This document shows, in pieces, positions 32,096 through 40,259 of a DNA stretch of 46,659 nucleotides (its first letter is position 1; the number at the start of each line of letters is the position of its first letter). Position numbers and translations under genes: made by a program. Source of the DNA: Methanobrevibacter sp. Its GTDB lineage: Archaea; Methanobacteriota; Methanobacteria; Methanobacteriales; Methanobacteriaceae. Location: the NCBI RefSeq assembly GCF_015062935.1, contig NZ_SUTM01000022.1, positions 1-46,659 on the forward strand, read 5' to 3'. A model generated the notes under the pieces. That model was not told where the DNA came from. It ran no database searches and saw only the letters and a list, made by a program, of their open reading frames with translations.

Positions 32096-32957
32096 CTTCA
32101 TTCCAGATGAAATCTTTGCCGGCCAGACTGGTGATAAGTATTGATGCTGTGCTTATTAAAGCAAATATTGCTGTGACCTCTATTGGTGTGAATGAAATGA
32201 ATCCTAAAAGCAGTACTAATTCTGCAATATAAAACACTCTTTTTGAATGACTTACTTTAACATAGCTCAATATTCCTAAAAGCACCGGAGTCAATATTAT
32301 TGCTAAAATAAAGAGTATTGACATTTCAAGGCTTACCATTCCATATATCGGCTTATTTAACAATCCCATAAAGAGATACATTTCAAGGACTGTGAGGAAA
32401 AATCCCTGCACTCCTCCGCAGATTGCCTGGGACAGGGTATGTTTTTTCAAAAGCACCCTTGACCATATAACCATAGGATAAAGAATTCCAAAAAGTGAAC
32501 CGACTGGTCCGAGAAGCAGTATCAGTGCTGCAACAGGACCGCTCAGACCGGTTGTGTGGACACTTATTTTCCACTGTGTAGTAAACAGTAAAACAACACC
32601 GGTGTTTACTGAATAGCACAGAAGAAGCAGTGTTAGGAAATTGTCCAGATTTAAAAATATGCATATGAGAAATCCTATAAAATAGCTTACAATTCCTACA
32701 ATCAGAGGCATATAGCGGTCGCTTCTGTTTGATATGTCCCTGTCAGTGTTCAACTTTTTTGCCCAGAACAGTATGATGGCCAGAGGTAAAAGGGAAGAAA
32801 AAACAAGTGAAATCAATTCCAGGACAATGAATTTTGAAACATCAAAGCTTCCGTTTTCAAATGACAGAACTGCACATATGATTAAAAATAAAGGTATTGT
32901 TATAATCGGCGGATTTGTTATTGTTGAAATTGATTTAGCTATCTTTAACCTGTTCAT
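32085..32957 (-). CDS. Multi-pass membrane protein resembling the PAP2 phosphatase superfamily
   Basis: The protein has 290 residues with about eight hydrophobic segments. Residues 137-146 (QWKISVHTTG) and 165-180 (WSRVLLKKHTLSQAIC) are spaced like PAP2 motifs 2 and 3 (PSGH and SRx5HxxxD), with Ser-Arg and both histidines kept but Gln instead of the last Asp. Motif 1 would be around DISNRSDRYMPL. PAP2 enzymes dephosphorylate lipid phosphates, including polyprenyl phosphates used in glycan assembly. The Asp-to-Gln change makes catalysis uncertain. Divergent start only 36 bases from the flavoredoxin-like gene. Confidence 0.6.
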   Translation of the reverse strand: MNRLKIAKSISTITNPPIITIPLFLIICAVLSFENGSFDVSKFIVLELISLVFSSLLPLAIILFWAKKLNTDRDISNRSDRYMPLIVGIVSYFIGFLICIFLNLDNFLTLLLLCYSVNTGVVLLFTTQWKISVHTTGLSGPVAALILLLGPVGSLFGILYPMVIWSRVLLKKHTLSQAICGGVQGFFLTVLEMYLFMGLLNKPIYGMVSLEMSILFILAIILTPVLLGILSYVKVSHSKRVFYIAELVLLLGFISFTPIEVTAIFALISTASILITSLAGKDFIWNEVIF

Positions 32958-32960
32958 ATA

Positions 32961-32970
32961 ATTATATATA
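32961..32970 (+). promoter_or_regulatory. TATA box in a 36-bp divergent spacer
   Basis: ATTATATATA lies 24-33 bases before the ATG at 32994 and fits a leaderless or very short-leader start of the flavoredoxin-like gene. The surrounding ATATAATTATAT is symmetrical, so it could also be bound in the other orientation. Confidence 0.45.
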
Positions 32971-32993
32971 CTATTTTTCAGTTAATAAGTATT

Positions 32994-33572
32994 ATGAAAG
33001 TTAATTTAAAACCACGTTCAATGATGTATCCTTCACCTGCCGTTGTTGCAACCGCCTATGACAGTGAAGGCAAAGCCGATGCATGCACACTGGCATTCGC
33101 TGCAATGTGCTCCCACAGGCCTCCGGCAGTGATGATAGCGATAAACTCCACTTTAAAAAGAAAAACATTGAAAAGCATTCTTGAGACAAAAGAGTTCTGC
33201 ATAGGTTTTCCAAGCGCCGAACATGCTGCACAAACAGATTATATGGGAATATTTTCAGGTTATGACACTGACAAGATTGATGATGTGGGATTCACCCATA
33301 AGAAAGCAGAAATGGTTAACGCTCCTGTTATAAATGAGTTTAAAGTTTCAGTTGAATGCAGGGTGATGCATGTTTCAGAAGTGGGAAGCCACACCCAGAT
33401 TACCGGTGAGGTAGTAAATATCCAGGCCGATGAGGATATTTTAAATAATAAAGGCAAGGTTGATTTTGAAAAACTTGATCCGTTGGCATATGATGATGTT
33501 GGATATGACTATTACCGGATGGGTGAAAAAATAGCTGATGCTTTTAAAATCGGATTAAAATATAAAAAATAG
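32994..33572 (+). CDS. Flavoredoxin-like FMN-binding protein (flavin-reductase domain)
   Basis: The protein has 192 residues of the DIM6/NTAB flavin-reductase-like family: MYPSPAVVATAYDSEGKADA at the start, ACTLAFAAMCSHRPPAVMIA and ETKEFCIGFPSAEHA, the parts that surround FMN, then VSVECRVMHVSEVGSHTQIT and GEVV. The closest functional reference is flavoredoxin of sulfate reducers and methanogens, an electron carrier or reductase. It is cytosolic. The family includes members with different electron donors, so only the FMN role is firm. Confidence 0.88.
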   Translation: MKVNLKPRSMMYPSPAVVATAYDSEGKADACTLAFAAMCSHRPPAVMIAINSTLKRKTLKSILETKEFCIGFPSAEHAAQTDYMGIFSGYDTDKIDDVGFTHKKAEMVNAPVINEFKVSVECRVMHVSEVGSHTQITGEVVNIQADEDILNNKGKVDFEKLDPLAYDDVGYDYYRMGEKIADAFKIGLKYKK

Positions 33573-33575
33573 GGT

Positions 33576-33866
33576 TTATGATGGGATTTGTTTGAAAATC
33601 AAATCATAAACTCCGTCTGTAAATTTATTTAGATATTTGGTTACAATATCTCTTGAAAGAATTATTGTAACAGCTAAAATGAGCAGTGTTATGCATATGC
33701 AGTATGCCTTCAGATGATGTTGGAAAATACTTTTAAAGGGACCTTCCAAAGATATCCTGAAGTAGCAGTGCAGCAGATGAATAATTTTGTTTAAATTAGT
33801 GTCAAGTATTATATTAATATAGCTTAAATTATTGTAAAGTGGCCGACAATATTGTTGCAACTGCAA
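33576..33866 (-). CDS. Possible small membrane protein, 96 residues
   Basis: The frame opens with TTG at 33866 and contains no internal ATG. A minus-strand TATA box (CATATATAAATG, 33883-33894) lies at the distance expected for a leaderless start at this codon. The protein has one clear membrane helix (KAYCICITLLILAVTIILS), then RDIVTKYLNKFTDGVYDLIF. Codon choice looks coding in its second half but weak in the first 30 residues. It could be the tail of a decayed longer gene. It converges with the flavoredoxin-like gene, ending 3 bases from it. Confidence 0.4.
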   Translation of the reverse strand: MQLQQYCRPLYNNLSYINIILDTNLNKIIHLLHCYFRISLEGPFKSIFQHHLKAYCICITLLILAVTIILSRDIVTKYLNKFTDGVYDLIFKQIPS

Positions 33867-33991
33867 TTGTTGTCAGTGCAACATTTATATATGATGACAA
33901 ATTAATAATAAGTTAGAAATCATTTTTTACACATTTATTCAAATTACGATAATGAAAATTTAATGATTTTATAATTTTAAGTAAAGATAAT

Positions 33992-34465
33992 ATGACACTT
34001 GAAGAATTTAAGAAAATCGATTCTTCAATGCTTCCGGTTGGAAAACTGATACCCATGATTGCAAGGAGTCAGACAATATACATCAACAACAACCTTGCAT
34101 CACTGGAAATTAACGCCACACAGCTTCATCTGATGTTTGAGATATCACACCAGAACCATATCAATCAGGAAAAAATATCACAAAGATGCAACATCAACAA
34201 GGGTTCAGTTGCAAGATCAATAAAGAAACTGGAAGATAAAGGATTGATTATAAGAGAGATAGATGAAAACAATCGTCGTCAAAACAAGATTTCACTGACA
34301 GAACACGGAGAAAAAACCCTAAAAAAAGCAATTGAGATTCTAGACAATTGGGAAGAGAAAGTATTTGACAGTGAATACATTGAAATGGACGTATTGCAGA
34401 AGGTATTGAAAAAGATGGCCATTAAAGCCATAGAGCTAAACAAAAAAGGGGAGAAAAATGAGTAA
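33992..34465 (+). CDS. MarR-family transcriptional regulator
   Basis: The protein has 157 residues with the MarR winged helix: INATQLHLMFEISHQNHINQ, the recognition helix around CNINKGSVARSIKKLEDKG, and the wing IIREIDENNRRQNKISLTEHG. A final helix makes the dimer. The TATA-like TTTATAATTTT (33967-33977) stands only about 20 bases before the ATG, so the mRNA is probably leaderless. It overlaps the following MATE gene by 8 bases and probably represses that operon in response to a MATE substrate, the common arrangement. Confidence 0.9.
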   Translation: MTLEEFKKIDSSMLPVGKLIPMIARSQTIYINNNLASLEINATQLHLMFEISHQNHINQEKISQRCNINKGSVARSIKKLEDKGLIIREIDENNRRQNKISLTEHGEKTLKKAIEILDNWEEKVFDSEYIEMDVLQKVLKKMAIKAIELNKKGEKNE

Positions 34466-35849
34466 AACTAAAAGCAAAAACATTGAAATGATTACAGGAG
34501 ACCCTAAAAAGGCAATCATCAAGCTTGCACTTCCTATGATGCTTTCGATGTTACTAATCATGATGTACAATATTGCAGACAGTATATGGGTAGCCGGTCT
34601 AGGTGCCGACGCACTTGCTGCAATAGGATTTATCACACCACTGTTTATGGTGCTTGTCGGACTTGGAAACGGAATAGGAGCAGGTGCAAACTCTCTCATT
34701 GCAAGGTCAATCGGTGCTAATAACTATGACGGAGCAAACAATGCGGCACTGCATGCAATCGTTTTGTCAGTAATCGTTTCAGTAATATTTACAATAATCA
34801 TTGAAGTGTTTATGGTTCCTATCCTTCAGTTCATGGGTGCCGGAAGCACAATTCAGTATGCGATGGCCTACAGCTACATCATATTCGGATTCCTGTTCAT
34901 ATTCGTATATTCAGGTGTGGCATCAGCAATATTCAGATCAGAAGGTGACATGAGACGTGCAACAATAGCTATTGCAGTTACAGCAGTACTCAACATTATA
35001 CTTGACCCTATTTTCATATATATTCTCAACCTCGGAATAGCAGGTGCTGCATGGGCAACAATCGTCTCAGCTGTAATGTCATGTCTTGTAATGAGCTACT
35101 GGATTTGGGGTAAAAAAGACCTGTACCTTGACTTATCCCCTAAAAATTTCTCATATTCATCAAAAATTATGATTGACACATTGCAGGTTGCAATTCCTTC
35201 AACACTGGAAAACATCGTATTTTCAGCTTTGGCAATTATCATCAATTCCATGCTTGTTATGGCCGCTGACACAACAGCGGTTGCAGTATATACTGCATCA
35301 ATGAGAATTGTACAGCTAGCTATGATTCCGCTTATAGGATTTGGAACAGCAGTGCTTACAGTTGCAGGAGTGGCATTCGGTGCGCACAACTACAAAAACC
35401 TTCAGACTGCACATTCCTATTCAATTAAAATAGGATTTGCAGTATCCATAATATTGGGAGCTATAATGTTTATATTCTCAACACAAATTGCTACAATGTT
35501 TTCATACACTGAAGCAAGCGCATCCCTTTCACCGCAGATTGCAACTGCAATATCAGTACTGAGCCTCTTTGTTCTTGCAATTCCTCACGGAATGATGTCA
35601 TCCATGATGTTTCAGGGTGTCGGAAAAGGAACATATTCACTGCTGATTACACTTTTAAGGTCCCTGATTTTAGAAAGTGTATTTGCATATCTGTTCTGTT
35701 TCATATTCGGATGGGGACTTACAGGAATCTATGCAGGTGTGGTATTCGGCTGTTTTGTAGGAGGAACCGTCGGATACATCTGGGCGAAATTCTTCATCAG
35801 AAAATTCAAACAGATTTCAATCAAAAAATATGCGCCACAGGCGGAATAA
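34458..35849 (+). CDS. MATE-family multidrug/metabolite efflux transporter
   Basis: The protein has 463 residues and about twelve membrane helices in two homologous halves. The first half has DSIWVAGLGADALAAIGFI and GLGNGIGAGANSLIARSIGA, the second MRIVQLAMIPLIGFGTAVLT; both are standard MATE signatures. Transport is an exchange of drug or metabolite for Na+ or H+. GGGGAGAAA before the ATG is inside the regulator gene. No damage is seen. A stem-loop follows the stop. Confidence 0.93.
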   Translation: MSKTKSKNIEMITGDPKKAIIKLALPMMLSMLLIMMYNIADSIWVAGLGADALAAIGFITPLFMVLVGLGNGIGAGANSLIARSIGANNYDGANNAALHAIVLSVIVSVIFTIIIEVFMVPILQFMGAGSTIQYAMAYSYIIFGFLFIFVYSGVASAIFRSEGDMRRATIAIAVTAVLNIILDPIFIYILNLGIAGAAWATIVSAVMSCLVMSYWIWGKKDLYLDLSPKNFSYSSKIMIDTLQVAIPSTLENIVFSALAIIINSMLVMAADTTAVAVYTASMRIVQLAMIPLIGFGTAVLTVAGVAFGAHNYKNLQTAHSYSIKIGFAVSIILGAIMFIFSTQIATMFSYTEASASLSPQIATAISVLSLFVLAIPHGMMSSMMFQGVGKGTYSLLITLLRSLILESVFAYLFCFIFGWGLTGIYAGVVFGCFVGGTVGYIWAKFFIRKFKQISIKKYAPQAE

Positions 35850-35852
35850 TAA

Positions 35853-35894
35853 TGCAAGAATGCCATGGCTTCTTTTAGTCATGGCCAAATTGCA
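35853..35894 (+). terminator. Stem-loop after the MATE gene
   Basis: GCCATGGCT (35862-35870) pairs with AGTCATGGC (35877-35885) with one G-U pair and a 6-base loop. An outer TGCAA/TTGCA pair extends it. T-rich DNA follows. The position directly behind the MATE stop suggests a transcript end or a 3'-protecting structure. Confidence 0.5.
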
Positions 35895-36048
35895 AATTTT
35901 TGATAAAACCATTTTTTAATTAAAAGCATACTTATTTTAAAAAGTTTTTTTTGGGTTTACAAATTCCTTTTATTATAACAAGAGTTTAATGGACAAAATT
36001 TATTAATTATTAAACATTAAACTATTAATAATGTTTTAGGTGCATTTT

Positions 36049-37500
36049 ATGAAGGAAAAATCCGTTGATGAATTAATCATTTCATACTTGTTTCCACCAT
36101 CCAAGGATATTGCAGGAATGATATTGGCAAAGAGATTTATGGTTGAAAAGAAGCCTTTTGATGTTATCCAGGCTAACATAAAAAGTGAAAATGATTTTGA
36201 ATTTAAAAAACTAGTTGATGAATACATCAATGAACAAATCCTAATTGACAGCAACTGCAATCCTAATTTTCCAAAATGCATCTTCCCATTTATTGATAAA
36301 TCTATGGAAATCCTGGATAAAAGAGATACCTATAAGAAAATAAATACAATAGTTTGGAAAATTGCCAACAATTTTTTGGCTCTGGAATACAAGCTCAAAC
36401 ATCCTGAAGTATACTGGGCCGCTGAATTTTCAGATCCACTATTATTCGGCATCTACAATCAGAGATTGGATAATGATAAAAATAAAAACATAAATGATAT
36501 GGAATATCTCAGTAAAATCAATGAGGCAATTAGTCAACTCAACAAAACTGAGAATACGGATTTTCCCATTATTGAAGACAATACCAATGTTCATTTTTTA
36601 GTTGAATACTTAACATATCTTTTTGCTGATGAAATAATTTTTACAAATAAAAATCAGATGGATATGATGTTAAATCAGTTTCCTGTTGATGTGAAATCTT
36701 TTGTTGAGGATAAATCCGTAATTAAACCTCACCCTACCCTTCCTGAGGAATATTATCATGTCATAAATTCTGATGATGATTTTGATTCATCCAAAATCAA
36801 TATCGGATATTTTGGAAATATCTACAGCAAAAGGCATTTTGAAATAGTTTATAATGCCTTTGAAATCTTAAATCATAAGCATAAAGATAAGCTGGAGTTT
36901 CACTTTTATGTATATGAAAAGGATTTCGTTTTACAGTTAACCGAAGGGCTTGAAATCTCAAATAATCTTCATATAAAAGATGCCGTTGATTTTCTCGAAT
37001 TTTTGAATTTGACTACAAAACTTGATGTGCTCATCGTCAATGATTTGATTACTTCTGACTGCTTTGATGCAAACCCGTATCTTCCTTCAAAAATTTCGGA
37101 TTATGCCGGTTCCGGAAGTGACATATGGGCAATCTGTGAGAAGGGAAGTACACTTAGCAGGTGTGACGTCAAATACAGGTCATACATTCACGATTTGAAA
37201 TCAAATGTTGATACGTTGGCTGAAATACTGAAAGACCACTCATATGATGATGATTTTTCGGTTTCTGACAGCTATGAATATTATATGCAGAAAAGACTGA
37301 CTCGATTAAATGTACTCATTGATACGGAACACAAAAAAGCAGAGAAAGCAAAGAATGATGTTAAAAAATTTAAAAAGGCAAATTCAAAATTAAAAAAGGA
37401 CAATTCCAACATTAAACAGGAAAATGAAGAAATATTGTCTTCAAATAGCTGGAAACTAACTAAATCATTTAGAAAAGTAGGCAGTATAATAAAAAAGTAA
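36049..37500 (+). CDS. GT-B-like glycosyltransferase with the S-x-SW-K tail
   Basis: The ATG at 36049 follows TTAGGTG; the GTG at 36040 is part of that site. The protein has 483 residues. It is not GT2: it has no DDGS or DxDD motif. The middle (KINIGYFGNIYSKRHFEIVY, VLIVNDL, NPYLPSKISDYAGSGSDIWA) reads like the donor half of a GT4/GT-B enzyme. Residues 415-465 are a lysine-rich coiled coil, ending in SSNSWKLTKSFRKVGSIIKK, the same tail as in the GT2 operon. It is probably another step in surface-glycan synthesis. The N-terminal 130 residues are of unknown fold. Confidence 0.65.
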   Translation: MKEKSVDELIISYLFPPSKDIAGMILAKRFMVEKKPFDVIQANIKSENDFEFKKLVDEYINEQILIDSNCNPNFPKCIFPFIDKSMEILDKRDTYKKINTIVWKIANNFLALEYKLKHPEVYWAAEFSDPLLFGIYNQRLDNDKNKNINDMEYLSKINEAISQLNKTENTDFPIIEDNTNVHFLVEYLTYLFADEIIFTNKNQMDMMLNQFPVDVKSFVEDKSVIKPHPTLPEEYYHVINSDDDFDSSKINIGYFGNIYSKRHFEIVYNAFEILNHKHKDKLEFHFYVYEKDFVLQLTEGLEISNNLHIKDAVDFLEFLNLTTKLDVLIVNDLITSDCFDANPYLPSKISDYAGSGSDIWAICEKGSTLSRCDVKYRSYIHDLKSNVDTLAEILKDHSYDDDFSVSDSYEYYMQKRLTRLNVLIDTEHKKAEKAKNDVKKFKKANSKLKKDNSNIKQENEEILSSNSWKLTKSFRKVGSIIKK

Positions 37501-37571
37501 TTTAATCGGATTGCTGTGATGAGAAAGATTAAGTCAATCATCTTTTATACTTTTTTTAACATAGTATATCT

Positions 37572-38024
37572 ATGGAATTCATACTTAACAACAAGAGATA
37601 TTCTATAATCAACCATGAGCTTTACATCAACTATCTGATGGTTGACAGCTATTTCAGGGACAATCATTCCAAATACGACTATGACATCAGCTTTGATTTC
37701 ATTACACCTATTCTTGAAAAGGACAAGGTTGAATTTGATGACATTCTTGAAGGTACTGCAGTTCTTGAGGAGCTGATTGAAAAAGAGGAAATCAATTTCA
37801 TAGCCAACGGCGTCAGTATTGATGAACATGTAAACGGTAATTTCAGGATAACTTATCAGGATTTGGAATTCGTTAATGTTAAGGTTGGGGAAGCCATCCC
37901 GTTGCTGATTGCACTTAACTCACTTCTCACATACAGGCCAATTGTCACACTGGCACAGATTAAAGAGGAGCTTGACTATTTTCTTGAAAAATTCAGAAGT
38001 TATGAAAATGATGATGGAATGTAA
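37572..38024 (+). CDS. Protein of 150 residues, unknown function
   Basis: The ATG at 37572 has no clear Shine-Dalgarno site, but a T-rich and TATA-like stretch (37541-37570) precedes it. The sequence is acidic, with alternating strands and helices (FILNNKRYSIINHELYINYL, VEFDDILEGTAVLEELIEKE), a final RPIVTLAQIKEELDYFLEKF helix and no cysteines. It stands alone between the GT-B-like gene and a LicD gene on the other strand. Not recognised. Confidence 0.6.
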   Translation: MEFILNNKRYSIINHELYINYLMVDSYFRDNHSKYDYDISFDFITPILEKDKVEFDDILEGTAVLEELIEKEEINFIANGVSIDEHVNGNFRITYQDLEFVNVKVGEAIPLLIALNSLLTYRPIVTLAQIKEELDYFLEKFRSYENDDGM

Positions 38025-38064
38025 TTATAATTTTAAAAAAATAAAATATTGAAGTTTAATGAAC

Positions 38065-39111
38065 TCAATATGTTTCATTTACTTCTTTTAGTCTTTTTAG
38101 AGACCTTTCGAAAATCTCGTCATTATTAATATTGTATCTGAGCTTGTTTACCCTGCTGTGTGCATGGACTGTTTTTGGAACTGACATGTAATCCCCGTAG
38201 ATTGTCTTTAAGTGATGGTCATAGTCATGAGGCACAGGAAATACCTTATCTCCGAATTTTGTCTCTTTCAATGGGAACAGCTTGTCGTCTTCTAAAAGCA
38301 TCAGGTCATATAGGTTATATGGGCCGCATGCCCCTTCAACTCCAGGCAATATATATTTCTGTCTGTCGAAGGTCAAATCAAGCTTGTCATAGACTATTTT
38401 AAGCCTTTTATCTTCATCCATTTCATCATAGATGTTTTGGAAGAGTTCCTTTTTGGTTAAAAAGTAATGGCGCTGATATTCCTCACTAGTTATATCAGGT
38501 TTTGTTTTTATGTAGTCATATGGGAAAACATCTATGCCTGCAAGGATAGGGTAATCTCCATTTGGAAGATAATCCCTTAAAAAAATCAAAAGAAAACTTC
38601 CGATTATTTCTCCTTTGAACTTGCGCTGCTTGTATTGGAGCTTGATGATGTCATCGATTTTGTGTTTTTTGACTTCTTCGTGGATAATCTTGTCAAACTT
38701 GAGGTAGTCTTCCCTCATCATTCCTATATCAGTATCATCATCCCATGGGATGAAGTAGTTATGGCGTATTCCTCCCAGAAGAGTTCCGTAGTCAAGCCAC
38801 CAGTTAAGGTCGTTTGCCTTGCAGATGTTGTTTACGAACTCAAGAAGTTCAGTGCAGAGAAGATGAATGTTTTTTAGAATTCCTATTGATTCATGCTTGT
38901 AGTCCAAAAAAAGCACGTTAAACAAATCGTTTGTGGAGTCCATGTACTTTTTTTGAAGTTCCATTTCATCACGCAGCTGCTGAATTTCTTTTTTTAAATC
39001 ATTGCTAACCTGGTTTTTATTGTTTTTGTTAGGTAAAATATATTTTTCATACTGTTCCTTGTAAAACCTGTAGCTGTTACTTTTATTTAAAAAATAATTT
39101 TTAATTCCCAT
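38065..39111 (-). CDS. LicD-family phosphotransferase
   Basis: The protein has 348 residues. A charged N-terminal helix (residues about 30-60) precedes the LicD domain: LNWWLDYGTLLGGIRHNYF, IPWDDDTDIGMMREDYLKF, and later IDVFPYDYIK. The DDDTDIG aspartates are the nucleotidyltransferase-fold metal ligands. LicD proteins move phosphocholine, or related phospho-alcohols, from a CDP ester to a sugar of a surface glycan. The second LicD gene at 42834 and the nucleotidyltransferase fusion at 41006 complete the set. It is the only gene of this set on the minus strand, downstream of a broken GT2 fragment. Confidence 0.88.
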   Translation of the reverse strand: MGIKNYFLNKSNSYRFYKEQYEKYILPNKNNKNQVSNDLKKEIQQLRDEMELQKKYMDSTNDLFNVLFLDYKHESIGILKNIHLLCTELLEFVNNICKANDLNWWLDYGTLLGGIRHNYFIPWDDDTDIGMMREDYLKFDKIIHEEVKKHKIDDIIKLQYKQRKFKGEIIGSFLLIFLRDYLPNGDYPILAGIDVFPYDYIKTKPDITSEEYQRHYFLTKKELFQNIYDEMDEDKRLKIVYDKLDLTFDRQKYILPGVEGACGPYNLYDLMLLEDDKLFPLKETKFGDKVFPVPHDYDHHLKTIYGDYMSVPKTVHAHSRVNKLRYNINNDEIFERSLKRLKEVNETY

Positions 39112-39189
39112 ATAATCACGAATAAAATATTTAAATATAGTATAATTTTTAAAAATAATAAAATAAATAGTTTTTGACAGAAAATAAGT

Positions 39190-39335
39190 TTATTCAATAA
39201 ATCTGTTAATCAATAACAGTGTATTTTCAGTTGAACCATCATCAGCTCAAAATCAGTAAATGATTGAGATAATACGCTTTAAATTGCTTCTTTGATATAA
39301 TTATCCTCATTGAAAACCGGAAAACAGATATTTTC
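39190..39335 (-). pseudogene. Fragment of a broken GT2 glycosyltransferase gene
   Basis: On the minus strand the 312-base gap between two genes reads FPVFNEDNYIKEAI, then a stop codon, then SVLSQSFTDFELM, and after a frame shift DDGSTENTLLLINRFIE. This is the first 55 or so residues of a GT2 enzyme (compare PVFNEEKYVRKAIES in the gene at 31127). It has an in-frame stop, a frameshift just before DDGS and no continuation, so it is dead. It lies upstream of the minus-strand LicD gene. The remainder of the gap, 39336-39423, holds the promoter of the next gene. Confidence 0.7.
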
Positions 39336-39391
39336 CTTATAACTACTAATTTTAATATTTATCTGAATTGAGGCATTGATTTTCAATTTAA

Positions 39392-39415
39392 ATATTTATA
39401 TTAGATAAATCTAAT
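39392..39415 (+). promoter_or_regulatory. TATA box and palindrome before the acetyltransferase operon
   Basis: ATATTTATAT (39392-39401) is followed by ATTAGAT-AA-ATCTAAT (39400-39415), a perfect 7-bp inverted repeat that ends 8 bases before the ATG at 39424. Transcription should start at about 39420, so the leader is almost absent. A protein bound to the palindrome would block the promoter. Confidence 0.5.
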
Positions 39416-39423
39416 TAATATTA

Positions 39424-40209
39424 ATGATTATTCAATGCAATAAAGATAATATAAGCCAAGTTTTCGAATATATCGGTGATGATTATGAGAAATGCTTATA
39501 CCTGTATATAGATCTTGTAAAATATGGAATTGAAAATGAAAACTTTAACATTTGGATACAGTATAGTGACAATGAAATAGTCTGTCTGGTTTCCCAATAT
39601 TATACAGGAATGCAGATATACAGTAAAGATTATGATTTGGATGCTTTGGAACTTATGGATTTTTTAACTGAAAAAGACCCTGATGTAATTTCCGGAATGG
39701 AAAAAAGCATGCTGAAGATAAAAGATGCGTTCAGCGAATATCATGAAACCATAGGTTTCGTTGGAAGATTGAAAAACTTAACTTATCCTCCAAATCCAAA
39801 TGCCTATTCCGCAGAAGATGATGAAATCGAAGAAATAGCACGATTGGTCAGTCAGGATGAAAACATAGGAAAACATTACGGATTTGAATCAATATATAAA
39901 CAGTTTTGCGATAGAAGAGAGGACGGTTTCGGACGCAATTTTCTTGACAGGGATGAAAACGGAGAAATAATATGTCATGTCGCCACATCTGCCGAACTTC
40001 CGGAATTGGCAGTAATCGGAAGCGTAATCACTTCACCCAAATATCGCTCAAAAGGTTATTCCAAGAAAAATTTATCTGCATTATGCAAACAATTGCTTTT
40101 AGAAGGTAAAAATGTTTTTTCATATTTTAATTACCCTCCATCAGTTAAAATGCATTTGGGTGTTGGATTTGAAAAAATAGGCCATTGGGTTAAATTTAAA
40201 AGACCGTAA
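39424..40209 (+). CDS. GNAT-family N-acetyltransferase
   Basis: The protein has 261 residues. The C-terminal GNAT domain (residues 130-260) shows AEDDEIEEIARLVSQDE, then VIGSVITSPKYRSKGYSKKN, the acetyl-CoA-binding R/Q-x-x-G-x-G/S signature, and NYPPSVKMHLGVGFEKIGHW. The N-terminal 130 residues are a separate, less conserved domain. It acts in the cytosol on an amine, perhaps an amino-sugar or the amino compound handled by its neighbours. It is 50 bases upstream of the racemase-family gene, probably in one transcript. Confidence 0.82.
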   Translation: MIIQCNKDNISQVFEYIGDDYEKCLYLYIDLVKYGIENENFNIWIQYSDNEIVCLVSQYYTGMQIYSKDYDLDALELMDFLTEKDPDVISGMEKSMLKIKDAFSEYHETIGFVGRLKNLTYPPNPNAYSAEDDEIEEIARLVSQDENIGKHYGFESIYKQFCDRREDGFGRNFLDRDENGEIICHVATSAELPELAVIGSVITSPKYRSKGYSKKNLSALCKQLLLEGKNVFSYFNYPPSVKMHLGVGFEKIGHWVKFKRP

Positions 40210-40259
40210 AAACATAAAATATAACATATTTTAAAAACAATAAAACAGAGGATTATTCT

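Noticed and set aside
32085-32957. UbiA-type prenyltransferase
   Set aside because: The Asp-rich N/DxxxD motifs of UbiA are absent, while the KxSxH and SRx5H pattern points to the PAP2 superfamily.
33841-33880. GACAA...TTGTC and GTTGCA...TGCAAC partial symmetries in the gap before the MarR gene
   Set aside because: The matching is imperfect and several shifted alignments are equally good, so no single site is supported.
33917-33969. AAATCATT...AATGATTT as a MarR operator
   Set aside because: The arms are 37 bases apart and AT-rich; MarR sites are usually compact palindromes over the promoter.
35984-36022. GTTTAATG...CATTAAAC inverted repeat before the GT-B-like gene
   Set aside because: Arms of 8 bp with a 23-base gap in very AT-rich DNA are easily found by chance.
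39112-39423. Empty intergenic region
   Set aside because: Reading the minus strand shows a broken GT2 fragment, and the part next to 39424 holds a promoter and palindrome.
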